From assembly GCA_033439295.1 (NCBI GenBank), contig JAVTLE010000023.1:372001-436000 (forward strand): a DNA stretch of 64,000 nt, read 5' to 3'. The notes below the pieces were generated by a model. That model saw nothing but the letters and a program-made list of their open reading frames with translations, ran no database searches and had not been told where the DNA came from. Origin of the DNA: Deuterostichococcus epilithicus (taxonomy: Eukaryota; Chlorophyta; Trebouxiophyceae; Prasiolales; Stichococcaceae). A program made the position numbers and the translations under genes. This document shows, piece after piece, positions 35,181-45,301 of the stretch (its first letter is position 1; each line of letters begins with the position of its first letter).

Positions 35181-38137
35181 TCAGAAGGAACTGTACGACC
35201 GCGTGGGCTGCAGCTGGATGGGACCGATGCCGGTGAGCGTGCTTTTTAGCGACCGCGAGTGCGTCCACGGCGAGTTGAAGTAGACAAGGTCCATGTCCTC
35301 GTCCAGGCGCTGCACGGCAGGACAACGGATCTGCTGGATCTGCTTCACGCTGCGCATCATGTCTCTGCCAAAAACCCGTCAGGGTGAGTTGAAGCTCCCA
35401 AGGTCCGTGCCCTCGTCCAGCGTCCACATCAGACCAGGGGCGGCTGCTCAATCATCTGCATTGTTCAGAGGTTTTCAACTTCCTGAGCTGAGGCGCCCGG
35501 AAAGCTGAGCAGAGCACATGTGTGTGCCGCCGATCAGGATGTTGATGGCATTGTCAAGGCCGATGGCTGGCTGCCAGACCTATCAACTCGCAGACGTCGA
35601 AGCAGTCCTCATGATTTGGATTGTAAACAATGCAGCAGCACCGCTGGCTCTCAACTTACGGTACCCTGGCGCCTCACCTTTTTAGTCTCCTGCCGCTTGT
35701 AGTACCATGCCAAGAGCTGGGCGTGCTCCTTGCGTCCATCTTCTGCAGCGGGCATCGACATGTAGTCATGATTCATTCTTCTTGTAAATGTTCACCTGTA
35801 TGCCAGGATCAGTTCGAGGTCTCTGTCGGACGTTTGTGTGGCGGCTTCCTTGTCCGTCCTCAGGCTTTTGTGGCAAACAGTTCGGGCAGTTGATCCAGCA
35901 CATGAATGCAAATTTGCCGGACGCAATGGGATGCCATAGGTGCACTTCGCCTCTCTTTGTCCTTCAGCGTCTGCGGCAGAGATCCGAGGGTGTCAGACAT
36001 CGGTAGTAGTGTCGCTTTGATGCCACAAGCCCAGCCGACTGCCGGGGTTTGGGGCCTCTGCCGCCCGCACCGCGGCGCGTGCTTCAAGACGCCGGAGCTG
36101 CATCCCGCCCTCGCCCTGTTGACTAACCGCATGCAAATGGTGTCTCACAGAAATGACAGCCACAACGACTCGGGGTTTGAAACGAATTTCCAGTGGCTCT
36201 GGCAGTGCCACACATTGGGCTTCGGGCGGCGCGCCGTCGCCTTGCTGGACCAGCCAGACGACCGCGCGGCTCTTCCCAGCGACAGGGTCTCAGCAGGGTT
36301 CACTTCAGTATCAGCCTCACGTTGCTTTTGGGGGCGTGCCCTCACCCTGCTGCACCAGCCACACCACAGCGCGCGTCTCCTCGTGGCGGCCCACGCACTG
36401 CGCCAGGGTCTTGTCGCCGTCCAGCGGCTTGCCCGCGAAGTAGAAGGCCGCCGCCTCCGGCGGGATGTCGATCTGCAGGCCCTGCGCAGGAAGCAGTGCC
36501 TCACCATGCTGTCCTGATCGGCTGACAATACACGCGCCTGCGCTGCGCCAGCAGCTTTGCGACATAGTCCCACATTGTCCACTGCATATGCAGTGAACTG
36601 TCCCACTGCATATGCAGTAACCTGTCCCACCCCTGTCTTGCGTCACCGAGCTGCTGGCAGGCAGGGCTGCTGGCGGGGGTAGAGGCTGATGTGTACGGTA
36701 CCTGGCCAGGTGACAACACCATAAACAACGCAGGCAGCACTACTGTCACACAGCACTGTCACACAGAATCCGCACCTGCGCCGGAAGCTGCCTGGTGCCC
36801 AGCACCTCCTCGCTGAACGGGTCCCGCTCCAGCAGGCCGCCAGGAAACACGGCGGCCGCAGCCGCCTGCACCGCCGCGATGGCGGACTGCAGCGCGGCCA
36901 GCGTCAGCAGCTGCCGCTCCGCCGCTCGCTCCTGCAGCATGCGGCCATGGGTGGGTCCCGATCTGCAGGTTTCGTTTGCACGGCCAGTGCGAGCACCTGT
37001 GTCTCTGCTGCCCGCTCCTGCGGATGGTGCACGGCTGGCCTTGTCTGCGAAGAATTGTCTCCGACCGCAGATCGGCTCAGCCGAAGCTAGCACAAAGGTT
37101 TGACCGTCCGCTGTGACAGCCGGAAAAGAAGCCACCCATTCCCACAGAGTGTTCTTCGGTCATCTTCATCCCTGCAAGCCTTCCAGAAATCGTCCAGACT
37201 GCAGCACAACCTGTGCAAGCAGCCAGCTTAAGGCGGCGATCCACCCACTACGTGAGCTGCGCAGCGGCAGCGTCGCCATGCATTGCTAAACGACAGGTTG
37301 TGCGTAGAGCAGGATGCATGCGGAGAGTCTGCTCCAGGTGGAGCACCTTGTCAGTGAGTGTCACGGCCGCCAGCAGCGCAAGCTGCAGCTGCTAGGCAGG
37401 TCCCACCTTGGCTGATGCCTCTGCCGGCGGCAGCGCCCAGTCCACGTCAGTGCGGCATGCGGCATCAGCGGGCAGCGCCTTGCTCTGTGCCGCGGTCGCT
37501 GCCACAGGGCTGGATTCAGGCTGCCGGTCTCCAAGCGACAGGCCGGCCTGCTCTGTCATCGGCGCCGATGCCACCGCCGCCAGTGGTTAATGGGCGCCTT
37601 TCGGCCCAACTGCCTCTGCCGCGTTGGGGACAGCATCATCCGCGCCGCCGTCGCCGGCCGGCAGCTCTGCATCTGCAGCATGCTCGTCGCCGCGCAGGAC
37701 TGCCGCAGTGGCCGCCAGCAGGGTCTCTGCCGCCTCGGCCTCCGCCGCCGCAGCCCGTGCTTCCTCCTCGAATTCGGGCTGGATCGGGCCGTGCTGCACT
37801 AGACGCAGCCCTTCCTCGCACATCCTGCATCAGCAAGCCAGGATGAGCTCAATGGTTTCAATGTTTAGTGTAAGTTCAGGGTGCCAGAAGCAGCAAGCAG
37901 GAAATTGGGAGAAAGCGGTGGGCTGATGTGCAGCGCCGCGCGGTGCTGGAAACGAGATCGTGATTGGACGTGCGCGTCAGCGCATGCTCATATCGGGAAG
38001 CAGTGAGCACATGAGGGCGAACGGAGTGGCCTGTGGATGCGGCGGACCAGGTTGTGCATTTCTGCGGCGCTGGCAGCGGCCTGGCCGACCGGCGTGGCCG
38101 CCGGCGCCTCGATGAGGAACTGGACGCTCTCCTCCCT
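35181..38137 (-). CDS. CFAP298: CFAP298 (FBB18/C21orf59) homologue; first exon not found
   Basis: Cytoplasmic factor needed to assemble ciliary dynein arms; in Chlamydomonas it is FBB18. Exons on the minus strand: 38137-38031, 37824-37611, 37520-37407, 36931-36776, 36472 (or 36481)-36346, 35742-35678, 35309-35181; all phases join. Recognisable blocks are EESVQFLIEAPAATPVGQ (human ESQFLLQAPGSTE), MCEEGLRLVQHGPIQP, AVQAAAAAVFPGGLLERDPF (human VMIVYPMGLPPYDPI), DGDKTLAQCVGRHEETRAV (human KKLSDYVGKNEKTK), EHAQLLAWYYKRQETKK, RLDEDMDLVYFNSPWTHSRS (human RLEENDDDAYLNSPW) and the C-terminus ending SYSSF. An Ala/Glu-rich insert follows block two. The exon with the start codon was not identified. The first listed intron appears to have a GC donor (38030-38029). 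Confidence 0.82.
35287..35430 (-). repeat. Duplicated CFAP298 last-exon segment
   Basis: The start of the last exon (35309-35287, reading RLDEDMDLVYFNSP) has a second copy at about 35425-35389, which reads TLDEGTDLGSFNSP. The copy lies in the preceding intron, about 113 bases upstream of the real exon. Confidence 0.7.
36230..36400 (-). repeat. Duplicated CFAP298 exon end
   Basis: The real exon end at 36393-36335 reads ETRAVVWLVQQGEGTPPKA across its donor. A copy at 36286-36230, about 107 bases downstream in the intron, reads KSRAVVWLVQQGDGAPPEA. Confidence 0.72.
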
Positions 38138-38193
38138 CTGCATGTGCTAATTCCAGCTGGATGCTCTCCTGCCTCTGCATCTGCTAATTCCAG
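38120..38193 (-). repeat. 37-base tandem duplication at a CFAP298 splice acceptor
   Basis: Units 38120-38156 and 38157-38193 differ at three bases. Each carries a candidate acceptor (ATGCAG) and the start of the EESVQF exon, so the acceptor and exon start are duplicated. The inner unit is taken as the real exon start because it continues in frame. Confidence 0.8.
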
Positions 38194-38859
38194 ATGTGAG
38201 CTGAGTGTGATTGCATTGCTGATGCAAACTGCAGACAGCACTCCATGTGCGCAACACACGCCTTGGCGATGTGACCTTGACGTGCAGGAACACCATTGAT
38301 CCTAGATGACAGTTTGGTTCGTCGACCGTAATTCGAGGCCAGAGTCACGTAGTGGTTACTGAGACAGGGCACGCAAAGTGACTGCCATCAGGAACGGATC
38401 TGATGGAATGCAGAGAACGTGCGAACCTGCCAAGCTTGAAACATTTGATAAAGAATACAAACCGATGTAAACCCACTCGAACGGCCTCCAGACCGAAAAG
38501 TGAGGAAGCGAGGCGAGCGCGCGCGCCAGCTCTACGGTAGCCGGAAGCAGCTGCAGGCACAACTGCTTCTTATTGTGATGCGAAGCAATCGGGCCAACGA
38601 GCTCACAACCTATTTGTATCACATCAAGAGCGTTGTGGATGACTTTTGGCGGCCTCAGCCCAGCAGTTGATCATCAGACCTTTGCATCATCTCGGATTCT
38701 ATGTCTGTCTGCAAGTCTTGATATTGACAGATGCTGCACGAGCTTGATCAACTGGCTACTGTCTGAAGCTTCTAAGGCGATCCGCCGATCCCTGCTTCGA
38801 GACCTCAGCACGACACAGCGCAGTCCACTGCCGGCCCCACAAGCATTCTCGCAGCACGC
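38194..38859. other. Divergent region between CFAP298 and ACBP genes
   Basis: The missing first CFAP298 exon and both promoters should be here. A minus-strand open frame (38622-38356) has no recognised motif. No other feature is supported. Confidence 0.4.
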
Positions 38860-41800
38860 ATGGCGTCCTCGCACAGATCAGGCACGCTTGCCAGCCACCC
38901 AATTGCTGCAGGATCGGAACCACGCTCAGAATGGGACGCAGCGGCGCTTGACGCCTGTCGCAGCGGCGCCACCGTGGCGGGCGGCGCGGCGGAACTGGAC
39001 GCTCGATCTGACGAACCGCAGGACACCGGCAGACTGGAGGAGACCTTCCAGGCGGCGGCCGACAACGTGGCGCTCCTGCAGACCGCTGCGGGCCACCACC
39101 TCAGCCAGGACGACAAGCTGCTGTTGTATGGACTGTACAAACAGGCGAGTCCCTGTGCATCCAACTAACACCTTCCGGGGGCCTTCTCCTGTCTTGGCTC
39201 GTCCTCTCCTCTGGCACCTTAGCAAGCAAGACCAGCTGCTGCTGTAGCCTCTGCGCAGAAAGGCAAGGCGCCACAAATCCCTTGGCAATGCCCTGCCCAG
39301 TTGCCGGTGCTGCAAACTCATCTGCGGGGTCCGTTGTCGGTCAACTGCGTCGGGTGCCAGCCCATGAGGCATAGCTGCGAGGCGTGCCTGAGCAAGGCAG
39401 CAATGCCGCACGTCTGCGTGGCGGCAGTATGTTCTTAGCTCACAGCCTGACAGTCACCGCCTGCACATCAGCTCCTGGGCTGTGACACTGCTCTCGGCAT
39501 CAACCCGCAGCTGGCGATTACGGCGGGGACAGGTCCTTGAGACATCAATCTTCAGCATTCCGGCTGAAGGAGCACAAACTGCTGACATTCGGCTATGCCT
39601 CGCAGGCGCTGGAGGGACCTTGCCGCTCAGCAAAGCCGGCGTTCTGGGATGTCAAAGGCCGCGCCAAATGGTCAGTGGGTTGCCTGTCTCCGCGCACACC
39701 TGTCTGCCATGACTACAAACGGAAATGAGCTCACTCGGTTGCTGTTCTGCGCACACAGCACTGCCTGTTGTTACAGCTGCCTGCCGGATGTGCTGCCAAC
39801 ACGCAAGGCGTGGACGCTTCCCCAGCACCTCGATCAAGTTTGCGTCTGGCCCTGCGCGCTGGCCAAGAAAACCACAAGCGCTAGCAGAATTCTTTGCACA
39901 GCCAATCACACTCTCTATGCAGGGAGGCCTGGCACCGTTTGAGACACCTGCCGCCTGACGCCGCCAGGGCAGCATACATTCAGGTGGGATAACACTTGTG
40001 TGCGCCCGTCATGCCTAACGCTTTGGTCGAGACGACTCTGTTGAGCTGAGCAGCAGAGTGCGTGTATGGATGGTAGATGCGGCACATGCATCATCTGCGG
40101 CCCTGCACCAGTAATCGTGATTGCCAGAGGAACCTCATCTGAGGGCGCTCTTTTCATCAGCCTATTACCAGTCGCACGGGGATACTGCACAGGCAGTGGT
40201 GGATCTGCTTGGCTGGGTGCCGCCGGGCGGAGGCGGCGACGCTGAGGGCCGGCAGCAGCAGCAGGGCGGCAGTGGCGGCAGTGGAGGCAGCAATAGTAGA
40301 GACGGGGGCATTGGCGGCAGCTTTGGGCCCGTTGTCAGCACCCTGGCTGCCGGCGACAATGCGGCTCCAGATGAGGTGGGATGCCCGTGTTAGGAGTCCC
40401 TCTGAGAAAGACACGTAAACGTCCCTGGAGCCTGCCCTGCTGGCTTCAGTATGAGCACTCGCACGCTGCGGGGGCTGGTAACTTCTGAGATAACCCTGTA
40501 CACCCAGCAGGACCGCTCAGTGCTGGCTATCCTGCAGCCATGGCCCTGGAACTGGCGGTTGTGCCGGTCCGCATGAAGACATTCGTGCAATCTCGGCGGT
40601 CGAGCTCAGCAGTCCTTGCTGTCATCCTGACTGCAGGCGCCGTCGTCGCCGCTGCACGCCGCCGCCGCTCAGGATGATTCCGCTGCGGCAGCTGCAGCGC
40701 TTGATGCCGGCGCGGACGTCAACTCGATGGACGGCGAAGGCGCAACGCCGCTGCACTGGGCTGCGGACCGAGGATCTCTAGAGGTGTCTTGACAATTTTG
40801 TTCGCCACATGTCACGATCTCGAATTGGGGTGTCAGGCTGCCTGGAGACACGACCAAGCTGCTGAAGCACGTCCCGCTGCGCATGTGATGTCGAGACACG
40901 ATGGCAGTGCGCTCCTAGGCACGCAACCAAGGTGCCGAAGCACGTGTCGCTGCGCCTGTGCTTTCGAGACGAGATCGCTGTGCGCGCTGCTTGCTGCGTC
41001 TGCCATTGCGCTGCCCGCCACAGTCGTTTGTCAGGTGCTGGACTCAGACAGCAGCCGAAATTGCCGCGCGGCAGGATTGCCGCAGCGCTGCAGCTGTCAG
41101 TTTGCCGTGACGTCTTGCCAAGACTGCAGCCGACCATTGTGGCGCTGCCTCGGCTGCAGCTGGATGCTGGAGACGTGCACCGGCGCAGCTGTCGTTAGAG
41201 TGTCGAGTCGGCCACTGCCGCATGCAGAGAAGGACTGCAGAGGCGCTGCGCACACGGGTAGCATCCCAAAGCCGACCGCCTCCTTCGTGCAACCTGCACC
41301 ACAAAACGCATAGCCGGCGACCACGTCTTGTCGTGATGCATGACCATGCCTGCACGCAGGCGCTGGCGCTGCTCATACTTCGAGGCGCTCACCTCAATGC
41401 GGCCGACGCCGACGGTCAGACTCCGCTGCACTATGCCGCCCTGTGCGAGCAGGTGTGCATCCTGCTTCCGCCAGCCTGCAGCCAGCGCTCTGCGCTCGCC
41501 ATGCGCGGCGCTGGAAGCCGCTCCTCATCCACCCGCGGCTGCCGTTGTTGTGAGTACAGGAGGCCGTTTCGCATCGGGGGCGCACTGAGCTGGGTCGAAC
41601 GCACGTGGACTGCATTGTGACGTGCCCGCCAACAGCCCCTGTGCGCGCTCTGCACAGCTGCTGAGCGTGTGCTGGGGGGAGCAAGCCCCGGCGCCTGGGT
41701 CGCATGCCTGCGCGGCCTCTGCTGCGGCGGCTAGGGCAGTTGCAAAGCCTCTGGGTGTGGCACCCAAACGCGCACCGGGGGCGTCGCGGAGCAGCTGGCC

Positions 41801-42223
41801 GCAGCTGGTGTGTGTCCTCGGGCGACTGGCCGCAGCCCAGAACCTGCGTCATCCGTCTGCATGCCAAAACAGAGCGCAGTAGGGTTCATATGGGGCCCGG
41901 TCGGTGACAGTGCGCCGGCGCCGGAGCCAGTCACGAAACCAGCGCCCTGCTGTTGCAGCTGGTTAAGCTTGTTCGGGGTCTCGAAGGGGTGTGAATAACA
42001 CGTTTGCTGTCGTCCGTCCATCCTGCAAGCAAACAAACGGTTCCGCCGTGTTCGGTTTATCGAAGGTGAAACGTCGAAATTTCACGTGCAGGAGGGTGCG
42101 GCCAGACTGCTGCTGGAAGCTGGCGCCGATCCGGCTGCGCAAAACGGCGGCGGCGACGCACCTGCGGCGCTGGCACCCGCCGCCTGGGCGGCTTTGTGGG
42201 GTTCTGGCCAAACAGAGGGCTGA
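38860..42223 (+). CDS. Acyl-CoA-binding protein with ankyrin repeats (ACBD6/plant ACBP-type)
   Basis: Binds long-chain acyl-CoA esters; the ankyrin part likely recruits partners, as in plant ACBP1/2 and animal ACBD6. Seven exons give 321 residues: 38860-39144, 39606-39670, 39923-39983, 40193-40375, 40637-40783, 41360-41452, 42092-42223. The ACB domain (about residues 55-145) shows LEETFQAAADNVALLQ, LLLYGLYKQALEGPC, KPAFWDVKGRAKWEAWHRL and AAYIQ, with the ligand-binding Tyr, Lys and Trp in place. A Gln/Gly/Ser-rich linker follows, then ankyrin units ending DAGADVNSMDGEGATPLHWA, RGAHLNAADADGQTPLHYAA and RLLLEAGADPAAQNGGG. No transmembrane segment is seen, so it is probably soluble. Intron 1 uses a GC donor (39145, CAG|GCGAGT). 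Confidence 0.9.
40850..40992 (+). repeat. Imperfect tandem repeat in an ACBP intron
   Basis: Two units of about 70 bases (40850-40918 and 40920-40992) share GAAGCACGT, CGCTGCGC and TCGAGACACGAT-like blocks. They start just after the exon ending at 40783. They do not resemble the exon itself, so this differs from the exon copies in other genes. Confidence 0.55.
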
Positions 42224-42795
42224 GCGCTGTGACCCATTAATGCGGTGGCATTCGGGGTTCACCAGAAGTTTGCGTGCAAATCGGCGAGATTTTTAGGCGC
42301 GGCGGCTTTGCTGTCGGGGCCAGGAATCCGCCCGGGAAGCTTGCATTGTCATGTTTGTGGAGCGCTCGGCTGAGAGACGAGGAGTGATACCTGAAGTGTG
42401 CCCCAATACGTACATAGGTATTCAAGCTACAGGGTACCTCCCTACCCCAATCTCAAGAACGTGCGCAGCCACATGTGTTGCTCCAATGATCATCCACTTC
42501 CGTTTCAATCCATACTGGTTGCAGCAGTTGCAAGGCCAAGTACAGATGTCAGATCTGACTAGTCAACTGCCTGATAACATGTCCGTCCTGGCGATGTAAT
42601 ATACAAGATCGAGCAGCATGCAGTTGTCGCGGTCTGTTGTGGGTGTCTGTCACCAGCTGCCGGCAGGCACCCAACCTTCTCCTTTTCGTTCCACTGATCT
42701 GCTTCTGATGAGCATGCTTGCGCAAGACATAGCTGCTGGTGGCGCTGCAAAGGCGGCAGTAGATAGCAGCAGTCGAAGACCGCGGGCGACATTCA
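42224..42795. other. Convergent intergenic region
   Basis: Between the ACBP stop (+) and the cysteine-rich protein stop (-). A TGTAA at about 42594 could be an ACBP polyadenylation signal. No gene is seen. Confidence 0.5.
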
Positions 42796-43696
42796 TTAGC
42801 CAAACCTCGGGTCGAAAGGGTTCAGCACCTCGGGGTGGAGGCCGCAGCAGGCGCAGATGCCGGCCGTGCAGATATTGGTGCCAAAGCAGTCTGATGCACA
42901 GAACCTTGAGTGTCAGCGAATCAGTCAGGAGTCACGCTACAGTCAGGACGGGAACTTTGCTCACGAGCAGCATCAGGCGCCAGCGGTTGATGATCCAATC
43001 AGCAGGGCAGGCCATGGTCCGCAGCCAAAGACGCCAGGATGGACACACCGGAGTCCATGACGCAAGGGGCAAATTCACGCAGCCTGCAGCCCCGTACAGG
43101 GTCGCACAGCAGGTTCACATCTGCAAATATGAAAATCAATCGGTGAGCAGGCCCCTCTGCAGGGATGTGATGCATGGCTCGATGGTTACTACTGGGTATA
43201 TCAAGCGTTAGCGTGCATGGCTGATGCGTAATGCATGATGCATCTTCCTCAAATCTGTATGCGACACATTCAACAATCGGCAGACTGCTGGTCAGACTGC
43301 TGGTCTGACGCGCTTGGCGGAAACACATGCAACTGCGGCAAGCATGCACTGAGCAAGCTCGGTCTCTGCATGTGCTGCTTTCGCACTGCCAAGGCAGGGC
43401 TTATTCTCGCACCACCGCAGTCGTCGTCCTGGCCGCACTGGCCGCCTATGGGCCTCTGCGCAGCAGGTGGTGCAGCGGTGCATCAGAGCCGGGCTTTGCA
43501 GCACGACCCGTGCCTTGGAGGGTGTGCTGTCAGTAGATTGCAACTTCCAAGACGAACAGGAGCAGGAGCAAGGCAGGGGACAGCTGCGCACCCCGTTCTG
43601 TGCTGCCGATGGTAATGCCAAGAGAACGGCTGCAGCCAAAAGCACAAGCAGCCACGACTGGACCGAGGTGCAGTTGGGAATGCCCGATTTTGACAT
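42796..43696 (-). CDS. Small cysteine-rich secreted protein, unassigned
   Basis: Exon 1 (43696-43592) encodes a clear signal peptide, MSKSGIPNCTSVQSW, then LLVLLAAAVLLALPSAAQ. A later exon at about 43121-43005 reads VNLLCDPVRGCRLREFAPCV then ASLAADHGLPC. The last exon at about 42891-42796 reads CFGTNICTAGICACCGLHPE and ends NPFDPRFG and TAA. Spaced cysteines (C-x5-C-x8-C and similar) suggest a disulfide-bonded extracellular protein. The middle of the gene is unresolved: exon 1 ends in phase 0, whereas the next exon needs phase 1, so at least one exon is missing from the model. I recognise no family. Confidence 0.45.
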
Positions 43697-45301
43697 GATG
43701 CAAGTGATAACGCCTACAATTTGGATTCTTGGCTGTTGCATCGATGAGCATGCGTGCTGCTGCCGAGGTGAGATCTGAAAGACCTGCATGAGATCCCACT
43801 GTATATTATTTCCTCCTCGACACATCCAAGAGATCGCCGTTCGGGTGGGCCAAGATGCTGCTGTACGCTTTGGCAGGCAGATCTACTTCCTTGGACGACG
43901 CAGCGTGAAGCGGTATAGGTGCTCGGCCGTCATGGCACCGCATACACCCAGCATAAGATCGCGGCAAGTTGTAGCCTGAGGATGACTGTACTGGCATGGC
44001 CTGCGGCCTGCGCCTGCGTGAGTGCAGTGCATAACGACAGAATCAAACGGTCACGCCGCACAGCGACGCTCGGTTAGCCGTAGCCGCATCGCCGCTAGTG
44101 ATGGCGCCACAGCGTGGCGGGGCGTCGCAGCCATACCCAGCACAGCGCAGCAGCAGCAAACTTACGTCCCCGCACCCGAGCTCACTGCACCTCTAGCGCC
44201 GGGGGAGCACCAGACAAGCGCCTGCGCCCTGCCGACGACGGATGCACCCCTGCCAGCGGCAGCGCTGCAGCACGGCGGCGGCGCTGCTGCGGCAGCCGCA
44301 GCACTGCTTGGCAGCCGTGAATCCTGCGATCAGGCACTTTCCGATGCACCGGTGGCAGGGTCAACGGACGGCATCCATGCGACCAGCGCCGGTGCTGCCC
44401 GCAGTCGCTCTTACCCCCGGTCCGGGCCCACCCGATCTCGGCGAGCTGTGTGCTGTCGGCGAGGTGAGAAATCCAGGTCGCGCGCACCACTATTGGCAAT
44501 GCACACATTGTCCGCGCAATGGTCTCTGCCGTTGAGGTCGAGCTGTGGGCGGCCGCAGCAGCTACTGCCGCCCGCATGAGCAAAGCCACCAGCCGCCGGC
44601 ATTCCCACAGTAGCAGCTGCAGCAGATGAGCAGCAAGAGCAGCAGCAGCAGCAGCAGCAGGAGTGGCGCCTAATGGTGGTGGGACGTCTGGATCATCATG
44701 CTTAGGTAGCAGGGGGTGGAGCGGGGGGTGGGCGCCTGGTGTGCAAGCAGCCCTGTCCGACATGTACTATGGGCGCAGGCTGGTGGCCAGCCGCATCCTG
44801 GATAGGCAGCAGGCAACGCCGCCGGGGCCGCAGCTACCCAGCAGGTGCAGAGGGCGGACGTGGCGCACTTCTGAAGCGTCCTATCGGCGTCTTGTACGGT
44901 GCAAGCGGCCCCACAGGGGTGAGGGGGTCCACCGACGCATCCGCGTCCAGCACGCAGGAACGACAGGTGACCGTAAAAACAACAACAAACTGGCGTTTAG
45001 CTGCACACCCGCTTCACTTTGCCATAGTCCTTTGACGGTCGATCCAGATCCCAAACCAATCTGACAAAATCTATCATTTGTGTCCGAAGTCTAGAAAAAG
45101 GCACAGCCGAGCGACAAGCTGAGTACACAATGCTCGATTGTGAATGGAGAGCAGGTGCATGACGGACTGTACTTACGACGATCACGGCTGCTGATTGGAT
45201 GCTCAATGCTGCGTTGTTTGCTTGAGCTCACTGTAGCAGGAGTCTTTCTGCCCCATCTAAGAACGCGCTGACGCAAACATGAGCGCGGTTGGCTGCGGGC
45301 A
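43697..45301 (+). other. Region with possible unassigned plus-strand gene
   Basis: Plus-strand stretches with coding-like composition occur at about 44160-44400 (rich in Ala, Pro and Thr). A possible exon ending GPPDLGELCAVGE (44459) can join by a short intron to VELWAAAAATAARMSKAT (44535-44590). LSDMYYGRRLVASRILDRQQ lies at 44755-44814 and LLKRPIGVLYGASGPTGVRG near 44870-44930. A (GCA)n run lies at 44637-44660. I could not connect these into one phased model and recognise no domain. Confidence 0.3.

Noticed and set aside
35860-35970. Open minus-strand segment reading ICIHVLDQLPELF in the CFAP298 region
   Set aside because: Flanking CFAP298 exons join in phase without it, so it is intronic.
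36346-36472. Ubiquitin-like domain
   Set aside because: The GKPLDGDKTLAQ stretch looked ubiquitin-like, but the segment aligns with the KKLSDYVGKNEKTK region of CFAP298.
40850-40992. Exon copy in the ACBP gene
   Set aside because: The repeat units do not resemble the neighbouring ankyrin exon; they are a plain intronic tandem repeat.
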